NCBI RefSeq assembly: GCF_015277895.1
Contig: NZ_CP063815.1
Location: 1,488,001-1,552,000 of the forward strand
Reading direction: 5' to 3'
Source: Microbacterium abyssi
Lineage (GTDB): Bacteria > Actinomycetota > Actinomycetes > Actinomycetales > Microbacteriaceae
Length of the DNA: 64,000 nucleotides
In this document: positions 17,008 to 25,503 of the stretch, one piece after another
How the letters are laid out: every line of letters begins with the position of its first letter
Numbering within the stretch: the first letter of the stretch is position 1
Notes under the pieces: generated by a model
Seen by the model: only the letters and a program-made list of their open reading frames with translations
Databases searched by the model: none
What the model was told of the DNA's origin: nothing
Translations under genes and position numbers: made by a program

Positions 17008-18543
17008 ATGACTCATATCGAGTCCCTCGAGACAGGCGGCACCAGGGCGCCGCGGGCCGGTGCGCGCGCGTGGCTGGCGCTTGCAGTGCTGATGCTCCCG
17101 GTGCTGCTGGTGTCGGTCGACAACACCGTGTTGAGCTTCGCGCTGCCGGAGATCGCGATCGCGCTCGCGCCCTCGGGCGCGGAGCAGCTCTGGATCATCG
17201 ACGCGTATCCGCTCGTGCTGGCGGGTCTCCTGGTCACGATGGGGACCCTCGGCGATCACTTCGGCAGGCGCCGGATGCTGCTCATCGGCGCCACCGGTTT
17301 CGCGGCGGTGTCCGTGCTCGCCGCATTCGCGCCCACCGCAGGTCTGCTCATCGCGGCCAGGGCGCTGCTCGGCTTCTTCGGCGCGATGCTGATGCCGTCG
17401 ACCCTCTCGCTGCTGCGCTCGATCTTCCTCAACCGCGATCAGCGGCGCATGGCCATCGCGGTGTGGGCGTCCGCCTTCTCCGCAGGATCCGCGCTCGGTC
17501 CGATCGTGGGCGGGTTCCTGCTCGAGCACTTCTCCTGGGGATCGGTCTTCCTCATCGCCGTTCCCGTGCTCGTTCCGCTCCTGATCGGCGCGCCTCTGCT
17601 CGTGCCCGAGAGCCGCGACCCCGCACCGGGCCGGATCGATCCGGTCAGCATCCTGCTGTCGATGGCCGCCATGGTGCCTGTGGTGTACGCGATCAAGTCG
17701 TTCGCGGTCGACGGGTTCACGATCGGCGCCGTCGTCTCTGCCCTCCTCGGAGTCGTGATGGGCGTCCTGTTCGTACGCAGGCAGCTGCGGGCGCCGAATC
17801 CGATGCTCGACATGGCCCTGTTCCGGCGCGGATCCTTCTCGGGAGCGATCCTCGTGAACCTGCTCAGCGTGGTCGCGCTGGTCGGATTCCTCTACTTCGT
17901 CCCGCAGCACCTCCAGTTGGTGCTCGGTCTCTCGCCCATGGTCGCCGGTCTCGCCCTGGTCCCCGGCATGGTGGCAGTGATCATCGCCGGACTCACGGTG
18001 GTGCCGATCTCGCGCAGGGTGGCGCCGCACATCGTCATCCCGTCCGCGCTCGTGTTCACCGTCATCGGCTATCTCCTCGTCGCTTTCACCGCGGCGGGCC
18101 ACGGCGCGCTGCCGCTGATCGTCGCGTTCGTCGTGCTGGGGATCGGGATCGGCGCCGCCGAGACGATCTCCAACGAGCTGATCCTCTCGAGTGCCCCGGC
18201 CGCGAAGGCCGGCGCGGCCAGTGCTGTCTCGGAGACCGCGTACGAGCTGGGCGCTGTGCTCGGAACGGCGGTGCTGGGCGGCATCATCACGGCGTTCTAC
18301 CGTGGAGCGCTCGTGGTCCCCGACGGCGTGCCGGCGGATGCCGCGTCCGCGGCTCGCGAGACGCTCGCCGGGGCGCACACGGCGGCAGAGGAGCTCGCGG
18401 CACCGCTCGGTTCCGCGCTGTGGGATGCCGCGGCATCCGCCTTCGAATCGGGGATCTTCGTCACGTCCCTGATCGGGGCGGGACTCGTGGTCGCCGCCGG
18501 CGTCATCGCCGCTGTCACACTGCGCACGCCGCGCACACGCTGA
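17008..18543 (+). CDS. DHA2-family MFS multidrug efflux transporter (EmrB/QacA-like)
   Basis: Proton-driven drug exporter of 511 residues with about 14 predicted membrane segments. Diagnostic segments: SVDNTVLSFALPEIA in helix 1, LWIIDAYPLVLAGLLVTMGTLGDHFGRRRML (motif A), and SAGSALGPIVGGFLLEHFSWGSVFLI (motif C of drug:H+ antiporters). GGAAGG lies about 9 nt before the ATG. It is controlled by the divergent TetR gene. Substrates cannot be predicted from sequence. Confidence 0.9.
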   Translation: MTHIESLETGGTRAPRAGARAWLALAVLMLPVLLVSVDNTVLSFALPEIAIALAPSGAEQLWIIDAYPLVLAGLLVTMGTLGDHFGRRRMLLIGATGFAAVSVLAAFAPTAGLLIAARALLGFFGAMLMPSTLSLLRSIFLNRDQRRMAIAVWASAFSAGSALGPIVGGFLLEHFSWGSVFLIAVPVLVPLLIGAPLLVPESRDPAPGRIDPVSILLSMAAMVPVVYAIKSFAVDGFTIGAVVSALLGVVMGVLFVRRQLRAPNPMLDMALFRRGSFSGAILVNLLSVVALVGFLYFVPQHLQLVLGLSPMVAGLALVPGMVAVIIAGLTVVPISRRVAPHIVIPSALVFTVIGYLLVAFTAAGHGALPLIVAFVVLGIGIGAAETISNELILSSAPAAKAGAASAVSETAYELGAVLGTAVLGGIITAFYRGALVVPDGVPADAASAARETLAGAHTAAEELAAPLGSALWDAAASAFESGIFVTSLIGAGLVVAAGVIAAVTLRTPRTR

Positions 18544-18606
18544 CCGATACGCTGGTGATGCCCGCGCCTGCGCAGTGCCGCGGACATCCCGATGCAAGGA
18601 GTGCGA

Positions 18607-19656
18607 ATGTCGCGTGTCGTGAAGCTGGCCGTCATCCCGGGTGACGGCATCGGTCCCGAGGTCGTCGCGGAGGCGGAGAAAGTGCTCGATGCCGTGACCG
18701 CGGGAAGCGACGTGACGTTCGACAAGACCCGCTTCTCGCTGGGCGCCGCACGCTATCTCGAGACCGGCGACACGCTGACGGACGACGACCTCGAGGCGAT
18801 CAAGGCGAACGACGCGATCATCCTCGGCGCTGTCGGCGGCACACCGGGCGACCCGCGGCTGAAGCACGCGAATATCGAACGCGGACTGCTGCTCAAACTG
18901 CGCTTCACACTCGACCACTACGTGAATCTGCGGCCGTCGAAGCTGTACCCAGGAGCATCCGGACCGCTCGCCGACCCTGGCGAGGTCGACTTCGTCGTCG
19001 TGCGCGAGGGCACCGAAGGTCCGTACGTCGGCAACGGCGGTGCCATCCGCGTCGGTACGGCACATGAGATCGCCAATGAGACGAGTGTGAACACCGCGTA
19101 CGGCGTCGAGCGCGTCGTCCGCTACGCGTTCGACGTCGCAGAACGCCGCCGGCAGAAGCTCACGCTGGTGCACAAGACGAATGTGCTGGTGCACTCGGGC
19201 GGCATGTGGCAACGCATCGTGAACGAGGTGGCGCAGGAGCATCCGGATGTGGCCGTAGACTATCTGCACGTCGATGCGGCGACGATCTTCATGGTCACGA
19301 ACCCCTCTCGCTTCGACGTGATCGTCACCGACAACCTCTTCGGCGACATCCTCACGGATCTGGCAGGCGCCGTCACCGGTGGCATCGGCCTCGCCGCTTC
19401 GGGCAACATCAACCCCGACGGCACGTTCCCCTCGATGTTCGAGCCCGTTCATGGTTCGGCGCCCGACATCGCAGGCCAGCAGAAAGCCGATCCCACGGCG
19501 GCGATCCTGTCCACCGCCCTCCTGCTCGATCACCTCGGGCTCCACGAGGAAGCCGGCCGCGTCACCCGCGCGGTCGAGGCGGACATCGCCGATCGGTCGG
19601 GCTCTCGAACCACCACAGAAGTGGGCGACGCCATCATCGCCCGGCTCCAGGCGTAG
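18607..19656 (+). CDS. leuB: 3-isopropylmalate dehydrogenase
   Basis: NAD-dependent oxidative decarboxylase of leucine biosynthesis, 349 residues, the short actinobacterial LeuB form. Seen: [18 protein letters not shown], the substrate loop with R in [31 protein letters not shown], and the metal-binding aspartates in [18 protein letters not shown]. An ATG at 18592 is also in frame, but AAGGAG at 18596-18601 sits between the two and gives proper spacing only to 18607. It is separated from leuCD by 25 kb and followed by ilvE, so branched-chain genes are dispersed. Confidence 0.94.
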   Translation: MSRVVKLAVIPGDGIGPEVVAEAEKVLDAVTAGSDVTFDKTRFSLGAARYLETGDTLTDDDLEAIKANDAIILGAVGGTPGDPRLKHANIERGLLLKLRFTLDHYVNLRPSKLYPGASGPLADPGEVDFVVVREGTEGPYVGNGGAIRVGTAHEIANETSVNTAYGVERVVRYAFDVAERRRQKLTLVHKTNVLVHSGGMWQRIVNEVAQEHPDVAVDYLHVDAATIFMVTNPSRFDVIVTDNLFGDILTDLAGAVTGGIGLAASGNINPDGTFPSMFEPVHGSAPDIAGQQKADPTAAILSTALLLDHLGLHEEAGRVTRAVEADIADRSGSRTTTEVGDAIIARLQA

Positions 19657-19701
19657 CCTGGACGCACGCGAGCGCCTCCCCAACGAACGCAGGATGTGAC
19701 A

Positions 19702-20796
19702 ATGACTACGACCGAAACCGAACTCGCCCCGCTCGAGTTCGCCGTGACCAAGAACCTCGCCGCGAAGTCGACTGCCGAGCGCGAGGAAACCCTCAAGAAC
19801 CCGGGCTTCGGCACCGCATTCACCGACCACATGGTCGACATCTGCTGGTCCGTCCGCGGTGGCTGGCACCGTCCCCGCGTGCAGCCGTATGGTCCCATCG
19901 CCCTGGATCCTGCTGCCGCCGTGCTGCACTACGGCCAGGAGATCTTCGAGGGCATCAAGGCCTACCGTCACGCCGACGGGTCGATCCACACGTTCCGTCC
20001 CGAGCAGAACGCCGCCCGCCTGCAGCGCAGCGCCCGGCGGATGGCTCTGCCCGAGCTTCCCACCGAGTACTTCCTGCAGTCGATCCGCGAGCTCATCGCC
20101 GTCGACGGCGCCTGGACGCCGTCGGGCGACGACCAGAGCCTCTACCTGCGCCCGTTCATGTTCGCGAAGGAGGCGTTCCTCGGGGTCCGGCCGGCCCAGA
20201 AGGTCGCCTACTACCTCATCGCGAGCCCCGCGGGATCGTACTTCAAGGGCGGCGTCAAGCCGGTGCGCATCTGGCTCTCCGAGACCTACGCGCGCGCGGG
20301 CAAGGGCGGCACCGGTGCGGCCAAGACCGGCGGCAACTACGCCTCCAGCCTGCTGCCGCAGGCCGAGGCTTACGACAACGGCTGCGACCAGGTCGTCTTC
20401 CTCGACTCCGACGGCAACGTCGAGGAGCTCGGTGGCATGAACGTCGTGTTCGTGTTCAAGGACGGGCGCATCGTGACCCCGCAGTCCGAGAGCATCCTCG
20501 AGGGGATCACCCGCGATTCGCTGCTGCAGCTCGCCGAGGATCGCGGCCACACCGTCGAGCGCCGTGGTGTGTCGCTGCAGGAGTGGCGCGACGGCGTGGC
20601 ATCCGGCGACATCGTCGAGGTCTTCGCGTGCGGCACGGCTGCGGTCGTCACCCCGATCGGCGCACTCGTCACGGCGGATTTCGAAGAGGCTCAGCCGACC
20701 GGCGAGCTCGCCCTGTCGCTGCGCGAGGAGCTGACCGACATCCAGTACGGTCGCCGAGAGGACAAGCACGGCTGGCTCTACCGCCTCGACGCCTGA
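19702..20796 (+). CDS. ilvE: Branched-chain amino acid aminotransferase
   Basis: PLP class IV (type II BCAT) enzyme, 364 residues, performing the last step of Leu/Ile/Val synthesis with glutamate as donor. The PLP lysine is Lys208 in GAAKTGGNYASS. Other family segments are HYGQEIFEGIKAYRH (78-90), LYLRPFMFA, and EVFACGTAAVVTPI near the C-terminus. AGGA lies 7 nt before the ATG; the GTG six bases upstream is less likely. It follows leuB by 45 nt; a TAGCCT overlapping the leuB stop could be its own -10 box. Confidence 0.93.
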   Translation: MTTTETELAPLEFAVTKNLAAKSTAEREETLKNPGFGTAFTDHMVDICWSVRGGWHRPRVQPYGPIALDPAAAVLHYGQEIFEGIKAYRHADGSIHTFRPEQNAARLQRSARRMALPELPTEYFLQSIRELIAVDGAWTPSGDDQSLYLRPFMFAKEAFLGVRPAQKVAYYLIASPAGSYFKGGVKPVRIWLSETYARAGKGGTGAAKTGGNYASSLLPQAEAYDNGCDQVVFLDSDGNVEELGGMNVVFVFKDGRIVTPQSESILEGITRDSLLQLAEDRGHTVERRGVSLQEWRDGVASGDIVEVFACGTAAVVTPIGALVTADFEEAQPTGELALSLREELTDIQYGRREDKHGWLYRLDA

Positions 20797-20811
20797 CCGC
20801 TCCGCGGTGAA

Positions 20812-20925
20812 TGTCGCAGAAGTGGCGAATTTCCCCCGCGGGGACCCGCCCTTTCTGAGACACACGATGGGCCGTGTCGCAGAAGTGGCGGCTTGGTCGT
20901 CGCGTTGGTCGCCGCTTCTGTGACA
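20812..20925. repeat. Tandem pair of imperfect hairpins, 63-bp period
   Basis: Two units in the 158-nt gap between ilvE and the FAH gene. Unit 1 (20812-20862) is TGTCGCAGAAGTGGCG, 19-nt loop, CGCCCTTTCTGAGACA. Unit 2 (20875-20925) is the identical left arm, 19-nt loop, CGCCGCTTCTGTGACA. Left arms and right arms are both exactly 63 bp apart. Unit 2 pairs fully if two G-U pairs are allowed; unit 1 pairs at 13 of 16 positions plus one G-U. The loops are unrelated, so the arms are conserved while the rest has drifted, as in REP-like extragenic elements. Confidence 0.75.
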
Positions 20926-20942
20926 TGACTCAGTGGCGCGGA

Positions 20943-20948
20943 TAGGCT
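20943..20948 (+). promoter_or_regulatory. -10 hexamer TAGGCT, leaderless start
   Basis: TAGGCT ends 6 nt before the GTG at 20955, just beyond the hairpin repeats. Predicts a leaderless transcript for the hydrolase-MFS-methyltransferase operon. Confidence 0.5.
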
Positions 20949-20954
20949 GAACGG

Positions 20955-21731
20955 GTGAAGATCGCTCGGTTCAGCCACAATGACGCCATCCAGTACGGCA
21001 TCCTCGACGAACAGGAGCTCGTGGTCCTCGCGGGCGACCCGATGTTCGCCGGGTTCGACACGACGGGCGAGCGCGTGCCGCTGGCGGATGCCGCGCTGCT
21101 CGCGCCCGTGATCCCGCGATCGAAGGTGGTGTGCGTCGGCAAGAACTACCACGACCATGCCGCAGAGATGGGCGGCATCGCCCCTGAGGAGCCGCTGCTC
21201 TTCCTGAAGCCGAACACCTCGGTGATCGGCCCCGGCGACACGATCGTGCGTCCGACGCTGTCCGAGCGCACCGAGCACGAGGGTGAGCTCGCCGTCGTCA
21301 TCGGCCGAATCGCCAAGAACGTCAGGGCCGAGAACGCGCACGACTACGTGTTCGGCTACACCGTCGCGAACGACGTCACCGCCCGCGATCTGCAGAAGAA
21401 GGACGGCCAGTGGACGCGCGGCAAGGGCTTCGACACGTTCTGCCCACTCGGCCCGGTGATCGAGACCGAGTTCGATGATGCGGATGCCACGATCGAGACC
21501 CGCGTGAACGGCGAGGTGCGCCAGCACGCGCCGCTGAGCGACATGATTCACTCCGTCGCGGACATCATCGAGTACGCCTCCGCCGTGTTCACGCTGCTGC
21601 CGGGTGATGTCATCCTCACCGGGACGCCCGCCGGCGTCGGCCAGTTCGCCGCGGGCGACACCATCGAGGTCGAGGTCTCGGGAATCGGCGTCCTGCGCAA
21701 CACGGTGCGTGACGCGCTCCCTGTCGCATGA
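20955..21731 (+). CDS. Fumarylacetoacetate hydrolase (FAH) family protein
   Basis: A 258-residue member of the FAH superfamily (C-C bond hydrolases, isomerases or acylpyruvases such as FahD). An N-terminal beta domain (residues 1-55) precedes the catalytic domain beginning [18 protein letters not shown]. Metal ligands are expected in [10 protein letters not shown] and the Asp of [30 protein letters not shown]. The C-terminal TGTPAGVG is typical. Actinobacteria keep such a gene close to gltX, so a housekeeping acylpyruvase or oxaloacetate-processing role is more likely than tyrosine breakdown. The stop overlaps the MFS start (ATGA). Confidence 0.88.
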   Translation: MKIARFSHNDAIQYGILDEQELVVLAGDPMFAGFDTTGERVPLADAALLAPVIPRSKVVCVGKNYHDHAAEMGGIAPEEPLLFLKPNTSVIGPGDTIVRPTLSERTEHEGELAVVIGRIAKNVRAENAHDYVFGYTVANDVTARDLQKKDGQWTRGKGFDTFCPLGPVIETEFDDADATIETRVNGEVRQHAPLSDMIHSVADIIEYASAVFTLLPGDVILTGTPAGVGQFAAGDTIEVEVSGIGVLRNTVRDALPVA

Positions 21732-22984
21732 CGGTTCCCACCGCCGCTGAGCAGCAGGCGGTGCAGCGCCGCACGGTCGCGATCCTCTCTGCGGGGCAGG
21801 TGCTGGGAGGCATCGCCTTCGGCGCGACCGTGTCGCTCGGCGCGCTGCTGGCCGCGGACATCTCCGGGGATGACGCGCTGTCGGGCCTCGCCACGGCATC
21901 CGTCACGCTCGGCGCGGCGCTGTGCGCGATCCCGCTCGCGCGGCTCGCCACGAAGGTCGGGCGCCGCCGCGCGCTCACCTTGGGCAACCTCTTCGCCCTC
22001 ATCGGCATCGGGGTCGTCATCCTGGCGGCGGCCCTCCGGGTGTTCCCGCTGCTGCTGGTCGGCATCGTGATGATCGGCGCCGGTAACGCGGGCAACCTGC
22101 AGTCCCGTTTCGCGGCGACCGACCTGGCGAGTTCGCGCCACCGCGGGCGGGATCTCTCCATCGTCGTCTGGGCGACGACCGTCGGGGGAGTGGCGGGTCC
22201 CCTCCTGCTCGGCCCTGGAGAGATCGTCGGGCAGGCGATAGGGATGCCGCCGCAGACCGGTTCGTACCTGTTCTCACTCATCGCTCAGGTCGCAGCGCTC
22301 GCGCTGTACCTCGTGGCGCTGCGTCCGGACCCGCTGCTGCTCGCACAGCGGATCATGGCGGCCGGCGCCGATCGGAACGCGGTCGAAGAGAGACGCGACC
22401 ACCCGATCGTCGCCCGCTACGCCATGTTCGCGATCGCCGCATCGCACGTCACGATGGCATCCGTCATGGCCATGACGCCGATCCATCTCGCTCATATGGC
22501 CCACGGCGCACACGGCGGGCACGCGACTCCCGCGGACATCTCGTCCCTCGTCGGCATCACCATCGCCATGCATGTGGCGGGGATGTACGCGCTCTCGCCG
22601 GTCTTCGGGATCCTCGCCGACCGGTGGGGGAGGCTGCGGGTGGTGCTGCTCGGCCAGGCACTGCTCGCCGCATCGTTGCTGTTCTCGATGTTCGTGAACG
22701 ACCAGGCATGGGGCGTGATGGTCGCGCTGATCCTGCTCGGACTCGGCTGGAGCGCAGCGACCGTCTCGGGAGCGGCGCTCCTCACCGAGGCGACGACTCC
22801 CGCGTTGCGCACCCGCAGGCAGGGGCGCAGCGACTCGCTGATGAGTTTCTCCGCAGCCGGCGGGGCGGTGCTGGCGGGCATCATCCTGTCGAACTTCCAG
22901 TACGGCGGGCTGGCGGTGGCGGCATCCGTCCTGGTCATCGCGATCGTCGTCGCGGCCCCACTCGGTCGGATGCGCGCGGCATGA
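21728..22984 (+). CDS. MFS transporter
   Basis: Major facilitator protein of 418 residues with about 12 membrane segments. The motif A region is [24 protein letters not shown] after helix 2, and a second copy, [12 protein letters not shown], lies after helix 8. A His-rich loop ([16 protein letters not shown], about residues 257-272) between helices 6 and 7 may face outside or bind metal. It overlaps the FAH gene and the methyltransferase gene by 4 nt each. Substrate unknown. Confidence 0.85.
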   Translation: MTVPTAAEQQAVQRRTVAILSAGQVLGGIAFGATVSLGALLAADISGDDALSGLATASVTLGAALCAIPLARLATKVGRRRALTLGNLFALIGIGVVILAAALRVFPLLLVGIVMIGAGNAGNLQSRFAATDLASSRHRGRDLSIVVWATTVGGVAGPLLLGPGEIVGQAIGMPPQTGSYLFSLIAQVAALALYLVALRPDPLLLAQRIMAAGADRNAVEERRDHPIVARYAMFAIAASHVTMASVMAMTPIHLAHMAHGAHGGHATPADISSLVGITIAMHVAGMYALSPVFGILADRWGRLRVVLLGQALLAASLLFSMFVNDQAWGVMVALILLGLGWSAATVSGAALLTEATTPALRTRRQGRSDSLMSFSAAGGAVLAGIILSNFQYGGLAVAASVLVIAIVVAAPLGRMRAA

Positions 22985-23751
22985 GAGCGTGGAGCGGCGT
23001 GGGCGCGGCCTATGCCGCGTCCTACGCGGCGCTGTGCGCGGGAACCACCGAATCGATCGTGTCCGCGCTCGGACCGGCGCACTCACGCGGCGTACTCGAT
23101 GTCGGCTCGGGGACGGGCACGCTCGCCGCCGCACTGAGCGCGGCCGGGTGGATGGTCACCGGCTGCGAACCGGAGCCGACGATGCGCGAGATCGCCTCGG
23201 CGCAGCATCCGACCCTCGAGTTCATCGACGGCGCACTGCCGGCGCTCCCGTTCCGGGATGCCGCCTTCGACGCGGTGATCGCGAACTTCGTGCTCAACCA
23301 CGTGCCCGATCCGCGTGCGGCAGCCGGCGAGATGGCTCGCGTGGCAGCGGCCGACGCGACGCTCATCGCGACGATCTGGACCGTTTCCCCGTCCTGGTTC
23401 TGGACCGCGGTCTGCGAACGTGCGGGCCTGACACCGGCCGCGGGCGAACGGCTTCCGACCGACAAGGACTTCGAGCGCTCCCCGTCGGGATTCGGACGGA
23501 TGCTCTCGGAGGCCAGCTGGCGCGCAGTCGATGTCGCCGAGTTCAGCTGGACCTGGGAGGCACCGAGAGACGCCCTGTGGGCGTCCGCCGAGGGAGGCGT
23601 CGCCTCGGCCGGGGCGTTCTACCTGGCTCTCGACGCGCGCGGCAGGCGGCACTTCCGGCACGCGTTCGACGACCTCTGCGAGGAGAGGGCCCGGGACGGC
23701 GTCATCGCGCTGGACCACACCGCCGCACTGGCGGTCGGACGGGCCGGTTGA
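22981..23751 (+). CDS. Class I SAM-dependent methyltransferase
   Basis: A 256-residue methyltransferase of the UbiE/COQ5-like type 11 group. SAM motif I is VLDVGSGTGTLAAALS (residues 37-52); motif II-III is FRDAAFDAVIANFVLNHVPDPRAAAGEMARV. The ATG at 22981 overlaps the MFS stop (ATGA). Longer in-frame starts upstream would lie inside the MFS gene. Acceptor substrate unknown; coupling to the transporter suggests modification of a transported small molecule, which is only an inference. Confidence 0.82.
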   Translation: MRAWSGVGAAYAASYAALCAGTTESIVSALGPAHSRGVLDVGSGTGTLAAALSAAGWMVTGCEPEPTMREIASAQHPTLEFIDGALPALPFRDAAFDAVIANFVLNHVPDPRAAAGEMARVAAADATLIATIWTVSPSWFWTAVCERAGLTPAAGERLPTDKDFERSPSGFGRMLSEASWRAVDVAEFSWTWEAPRDALWASAEGGVASAGAFYLALDARGRRHFRHAFDDLCEERARDGVIALDHTAALAVGRAG

Positions 23752-23782
23752 CCCGCCCTCACCCGCGTAGGATTGAGGGGAT

Positions 23783-25288
23783 ATGGCTACTCCTCATCCC
23801 CTCACCACGACCGCGACCGGCTCCGATGTGCGCGTGCGCTTCTGCCCGTCTCCGACCGGTCTGCCGCACGTCGGCCTGATCCGAACCGCGCTGTTCAACT
23901 GGGCGTATGCGCGTCACAACGGCGGCAAGCTCGTGTTCCGCATCGAAGACACCGATGCCGCGCGCGACAGCGAGGAGAGCTACCGGCAGCTGCTGGACGC
24001 GCTGCGCTGGATGGAGATCGACTGGGACGAGGGCGTGGAGGTCGGAGGGGAGCACGCGCCGTACCGCCAGTCGGAGCGCCACGACATCTACCGCGAGGTC
24101 ATCGACAAGCTCCTCGCTGCCGGAGCGATCTACGAGAGCTTCTCGACCGCTGAGGAGATCGACGCCCGCAACGAGGCCAACGGCCGGGCGAAGCAGCTCG
24201 GCTACGACAACCACGATCGCGCACTGACGGACGAGCAGAAGGCCGCCTTCCGTGCCGAGGGCCGCCAGCCGGCGCTCCGCCTCCGCGTCCCCGACGAGGA
24301 CCTCACGTACGTCGACCTCATCCGCGGCGAGGTCACCTTCCCGGCCGGGTCCTTCCCCGACTTCGTCGTGGTGCGTCCCAACGGCATCCCGCTGTACACG
24401 TTCGTGAACCCGGTCGACGACGCGCTCATGGGCGTCACGCACGTGCTCCGCGGCGAGGACCTGATGCCGTCGACCGCTCGTCAGCTCGCGCTGTACGCGG
24501 CGCTGATCGACGCCGGCGTCACGACCTTCGTCCCGCGGTTCGCCCACATGCCTCTCGTGCTGGGGGAGACCGGCAACAAGAAGCTCTCCAAGCGCGATCC
24601 GCAGGCAGACCTCTTCCTGCACCGCGAGCGCGGGTTCATCCACGAGGGGCTGCTGAACTACCTCGCCCTTCTGGGCTGGTCGATCGGCCCCGACCGCGAC
24701 GTCTTCTCGCTCGACGAGTTCATCGCCGCGTTCGACATCGAGAACGTCAACCCGAACCCGGCGCGTTTCGACCAGAAGAAGGCCGAGTCGATCAACGGCG
24801 ACCACATCCGGATGCTGGACGTGAAGGACTTCGCCGAGCGGACGGTCCCGTACCTGGCCGCCGCCGGCCTCTTCGACGAGCCCAGTCACGAGCAGCTGGT
24901 GCTGGCCTTCCGCGTCGCACCTCTCGTTCACGAGCGCGTGCAGCTGCTGGGCGACGTACCGGGAATGGTCGGTTTCCTGTTCACCGATGACGTCTCCTAC
25001 GACGCCGACGCGCTCAAGGGGCTGCCCGCGAACGCCGCCGAGGTGCTGGAGGCCTGCGTCGCCGCGCTCGAGCCGGTGACGGAGTTCACGACGGAGAAGA
25101 TCCAGGACGCGCTGTCCGCCGCGCTGGTGGAGAAGCTCGAGCTCAAGCCCCGTGTCGCCTACGGTCCGCCGCGCGTCGCGCTCACAGGGCGCCGGGTGTC
25201 GCCGCCACTGTTCGAGTCGATGGAACTGCTCGGCAGGGACGAGTCGCTGCGGCGGCTCAGCGGGCTCGCCGAGCAGCTGCGCGGCTGA
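23783..25288 (+). CDS. gltX: Glutamyl-tRNA synthetase
   Basis: Class I aminoacyl-tRNA synthetase, 501 residues. The HIGH region reads [20 protein letters not shown] (residues 18-37) and the KMSKS-type motif is KKLSKRD (near 270). No cysteine-rich zinc insert is seen. Actinobacteria generally lack GlnRS and use a non-discriminating GluRS that also charges tRNA-Gln, corrected by GatCAB; the tRNA-Gln gene lies about 95 nt downstream. TAGGAT at 23768-23773 is a likely -10 box 9 nt before the ATG. Confidence 0.95.
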   Translation: MATPHPLTTTATGSDVRVRFCPSPTGLPHVGLIRTALFNWAYARHNGGKLVFRIEDTDAARDSEESYRQLLDALRWMEIDWDEGVEVGGEHAPYRQSERHDIYREVIDKLLAAGAIYESFSTAEEIDARNEANGRAKQLGYDNHDRALTDEQKAAFRAEGRQPALRLRVPDEDLTYVDLIRGEVTFPAGSFPDFVVVRPNGIPLYTFVNPVDDALMGVTHVLRGEDLMPSTARQLALYAALIDAGVTTFVPRFAHMPLVLGETGNKKLSKRDPQADLFLHRERGFIHEGLLNYLALLGWSIGPDRDVFSLDEFIAAFDIENVNPNPARFDQKKAESINGDHIRMLDVKDFAERTVPYLAAAGLFDEPSHEQLVLAFRVAPLVHERVQLLGDVPGMVGFLFTDDVSYDADALKGLPANAAEVLEACVAALEPVTEFTTEKIQDALSAALVEKLELKPRVAYGPPRVALTGRRVSPPLFESMELLGRDESLRRLSGLAEQLRG

Positions 25289-25322
25289 CCGGACCCGACG
25301 CGCCCGAGCGCCCGCCCGCGTT

Positions 25323-25351
25323 TTGGCGGCACCGCTGAGTTCGGGTAGAGT
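25323..25351 (+). promoter_or_regulatory. Promoter of tRNA-Gln
   Basis: TTGGCG (25323-25328), 17-nt spacer, TAGAGT (25346-25351), ending 32 nt before the mature tRNA 5' end. Confidence 0.55.
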
Positions 25352-25383
25352 AGTACCTCGGTGCGAGGCTCCGGTTTCGCCCT

Positions 25384-25455
25384 TGGGGTATGGTGTAATT
25401 GGCAACACAGCGGTTTCTGGTACCGCCATTCTTGGTTCGAGTCCAGGTACCCCAG
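25384..25455 (+). tRNA. tRNA-Gln (CTG anticodon)
   Basis: A 72-nt cloverleaf. The acceptor stem TGGGGTA pairs with TACCCCA, the anticodon stem GCGGT/ACCGC holds the loop TTCTGGT with anticodon CTG, and the T-arm contains GGTTCGAGTCC. The discriminator base is G; CCA is not encoded. A strong terminator follows 9 nt later. Confidence 0.95.
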
Positions 25456-25463
25456 CAGAGAAG

Positions 25464-25490
25464 AACCCCCGCTCAGGCGGGGGTTTTCTT
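25464..25490 (+). terminator. Rho-independent terminator after tRNA-Gln
   Basis: Perfect 9-bp stem AACCCCCGC / GCGGGGGTT with a TCAG loop, running into TTTTCTT. It ends only 13 nt before the ATG of the next gene, so that gene needs read-through or a promoter upstream of or within the hairpin. Confidence 0.88.
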
Positions 25491-25503
25491 GTAAAGAGGA
25501 TCA

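Noticed and set aside
16954-20865. A 1303-codon open frame on the reverse strand, opposite the MFS, leuB and ilvE genes
   Set aside because: It runs antisense to three well-supported genes and its translation is low-complexity (Arg, Asp, His, Glu rich), a usual by-product of G/C third positions.
20669-20926. An 85-codon reverse open frame through the tandem hairpins
   Set aside because: Its repeated SQKRR and RHFCD segments are just translations of the repeat arms; no ribosome binding site, and it overlaps ilvE.
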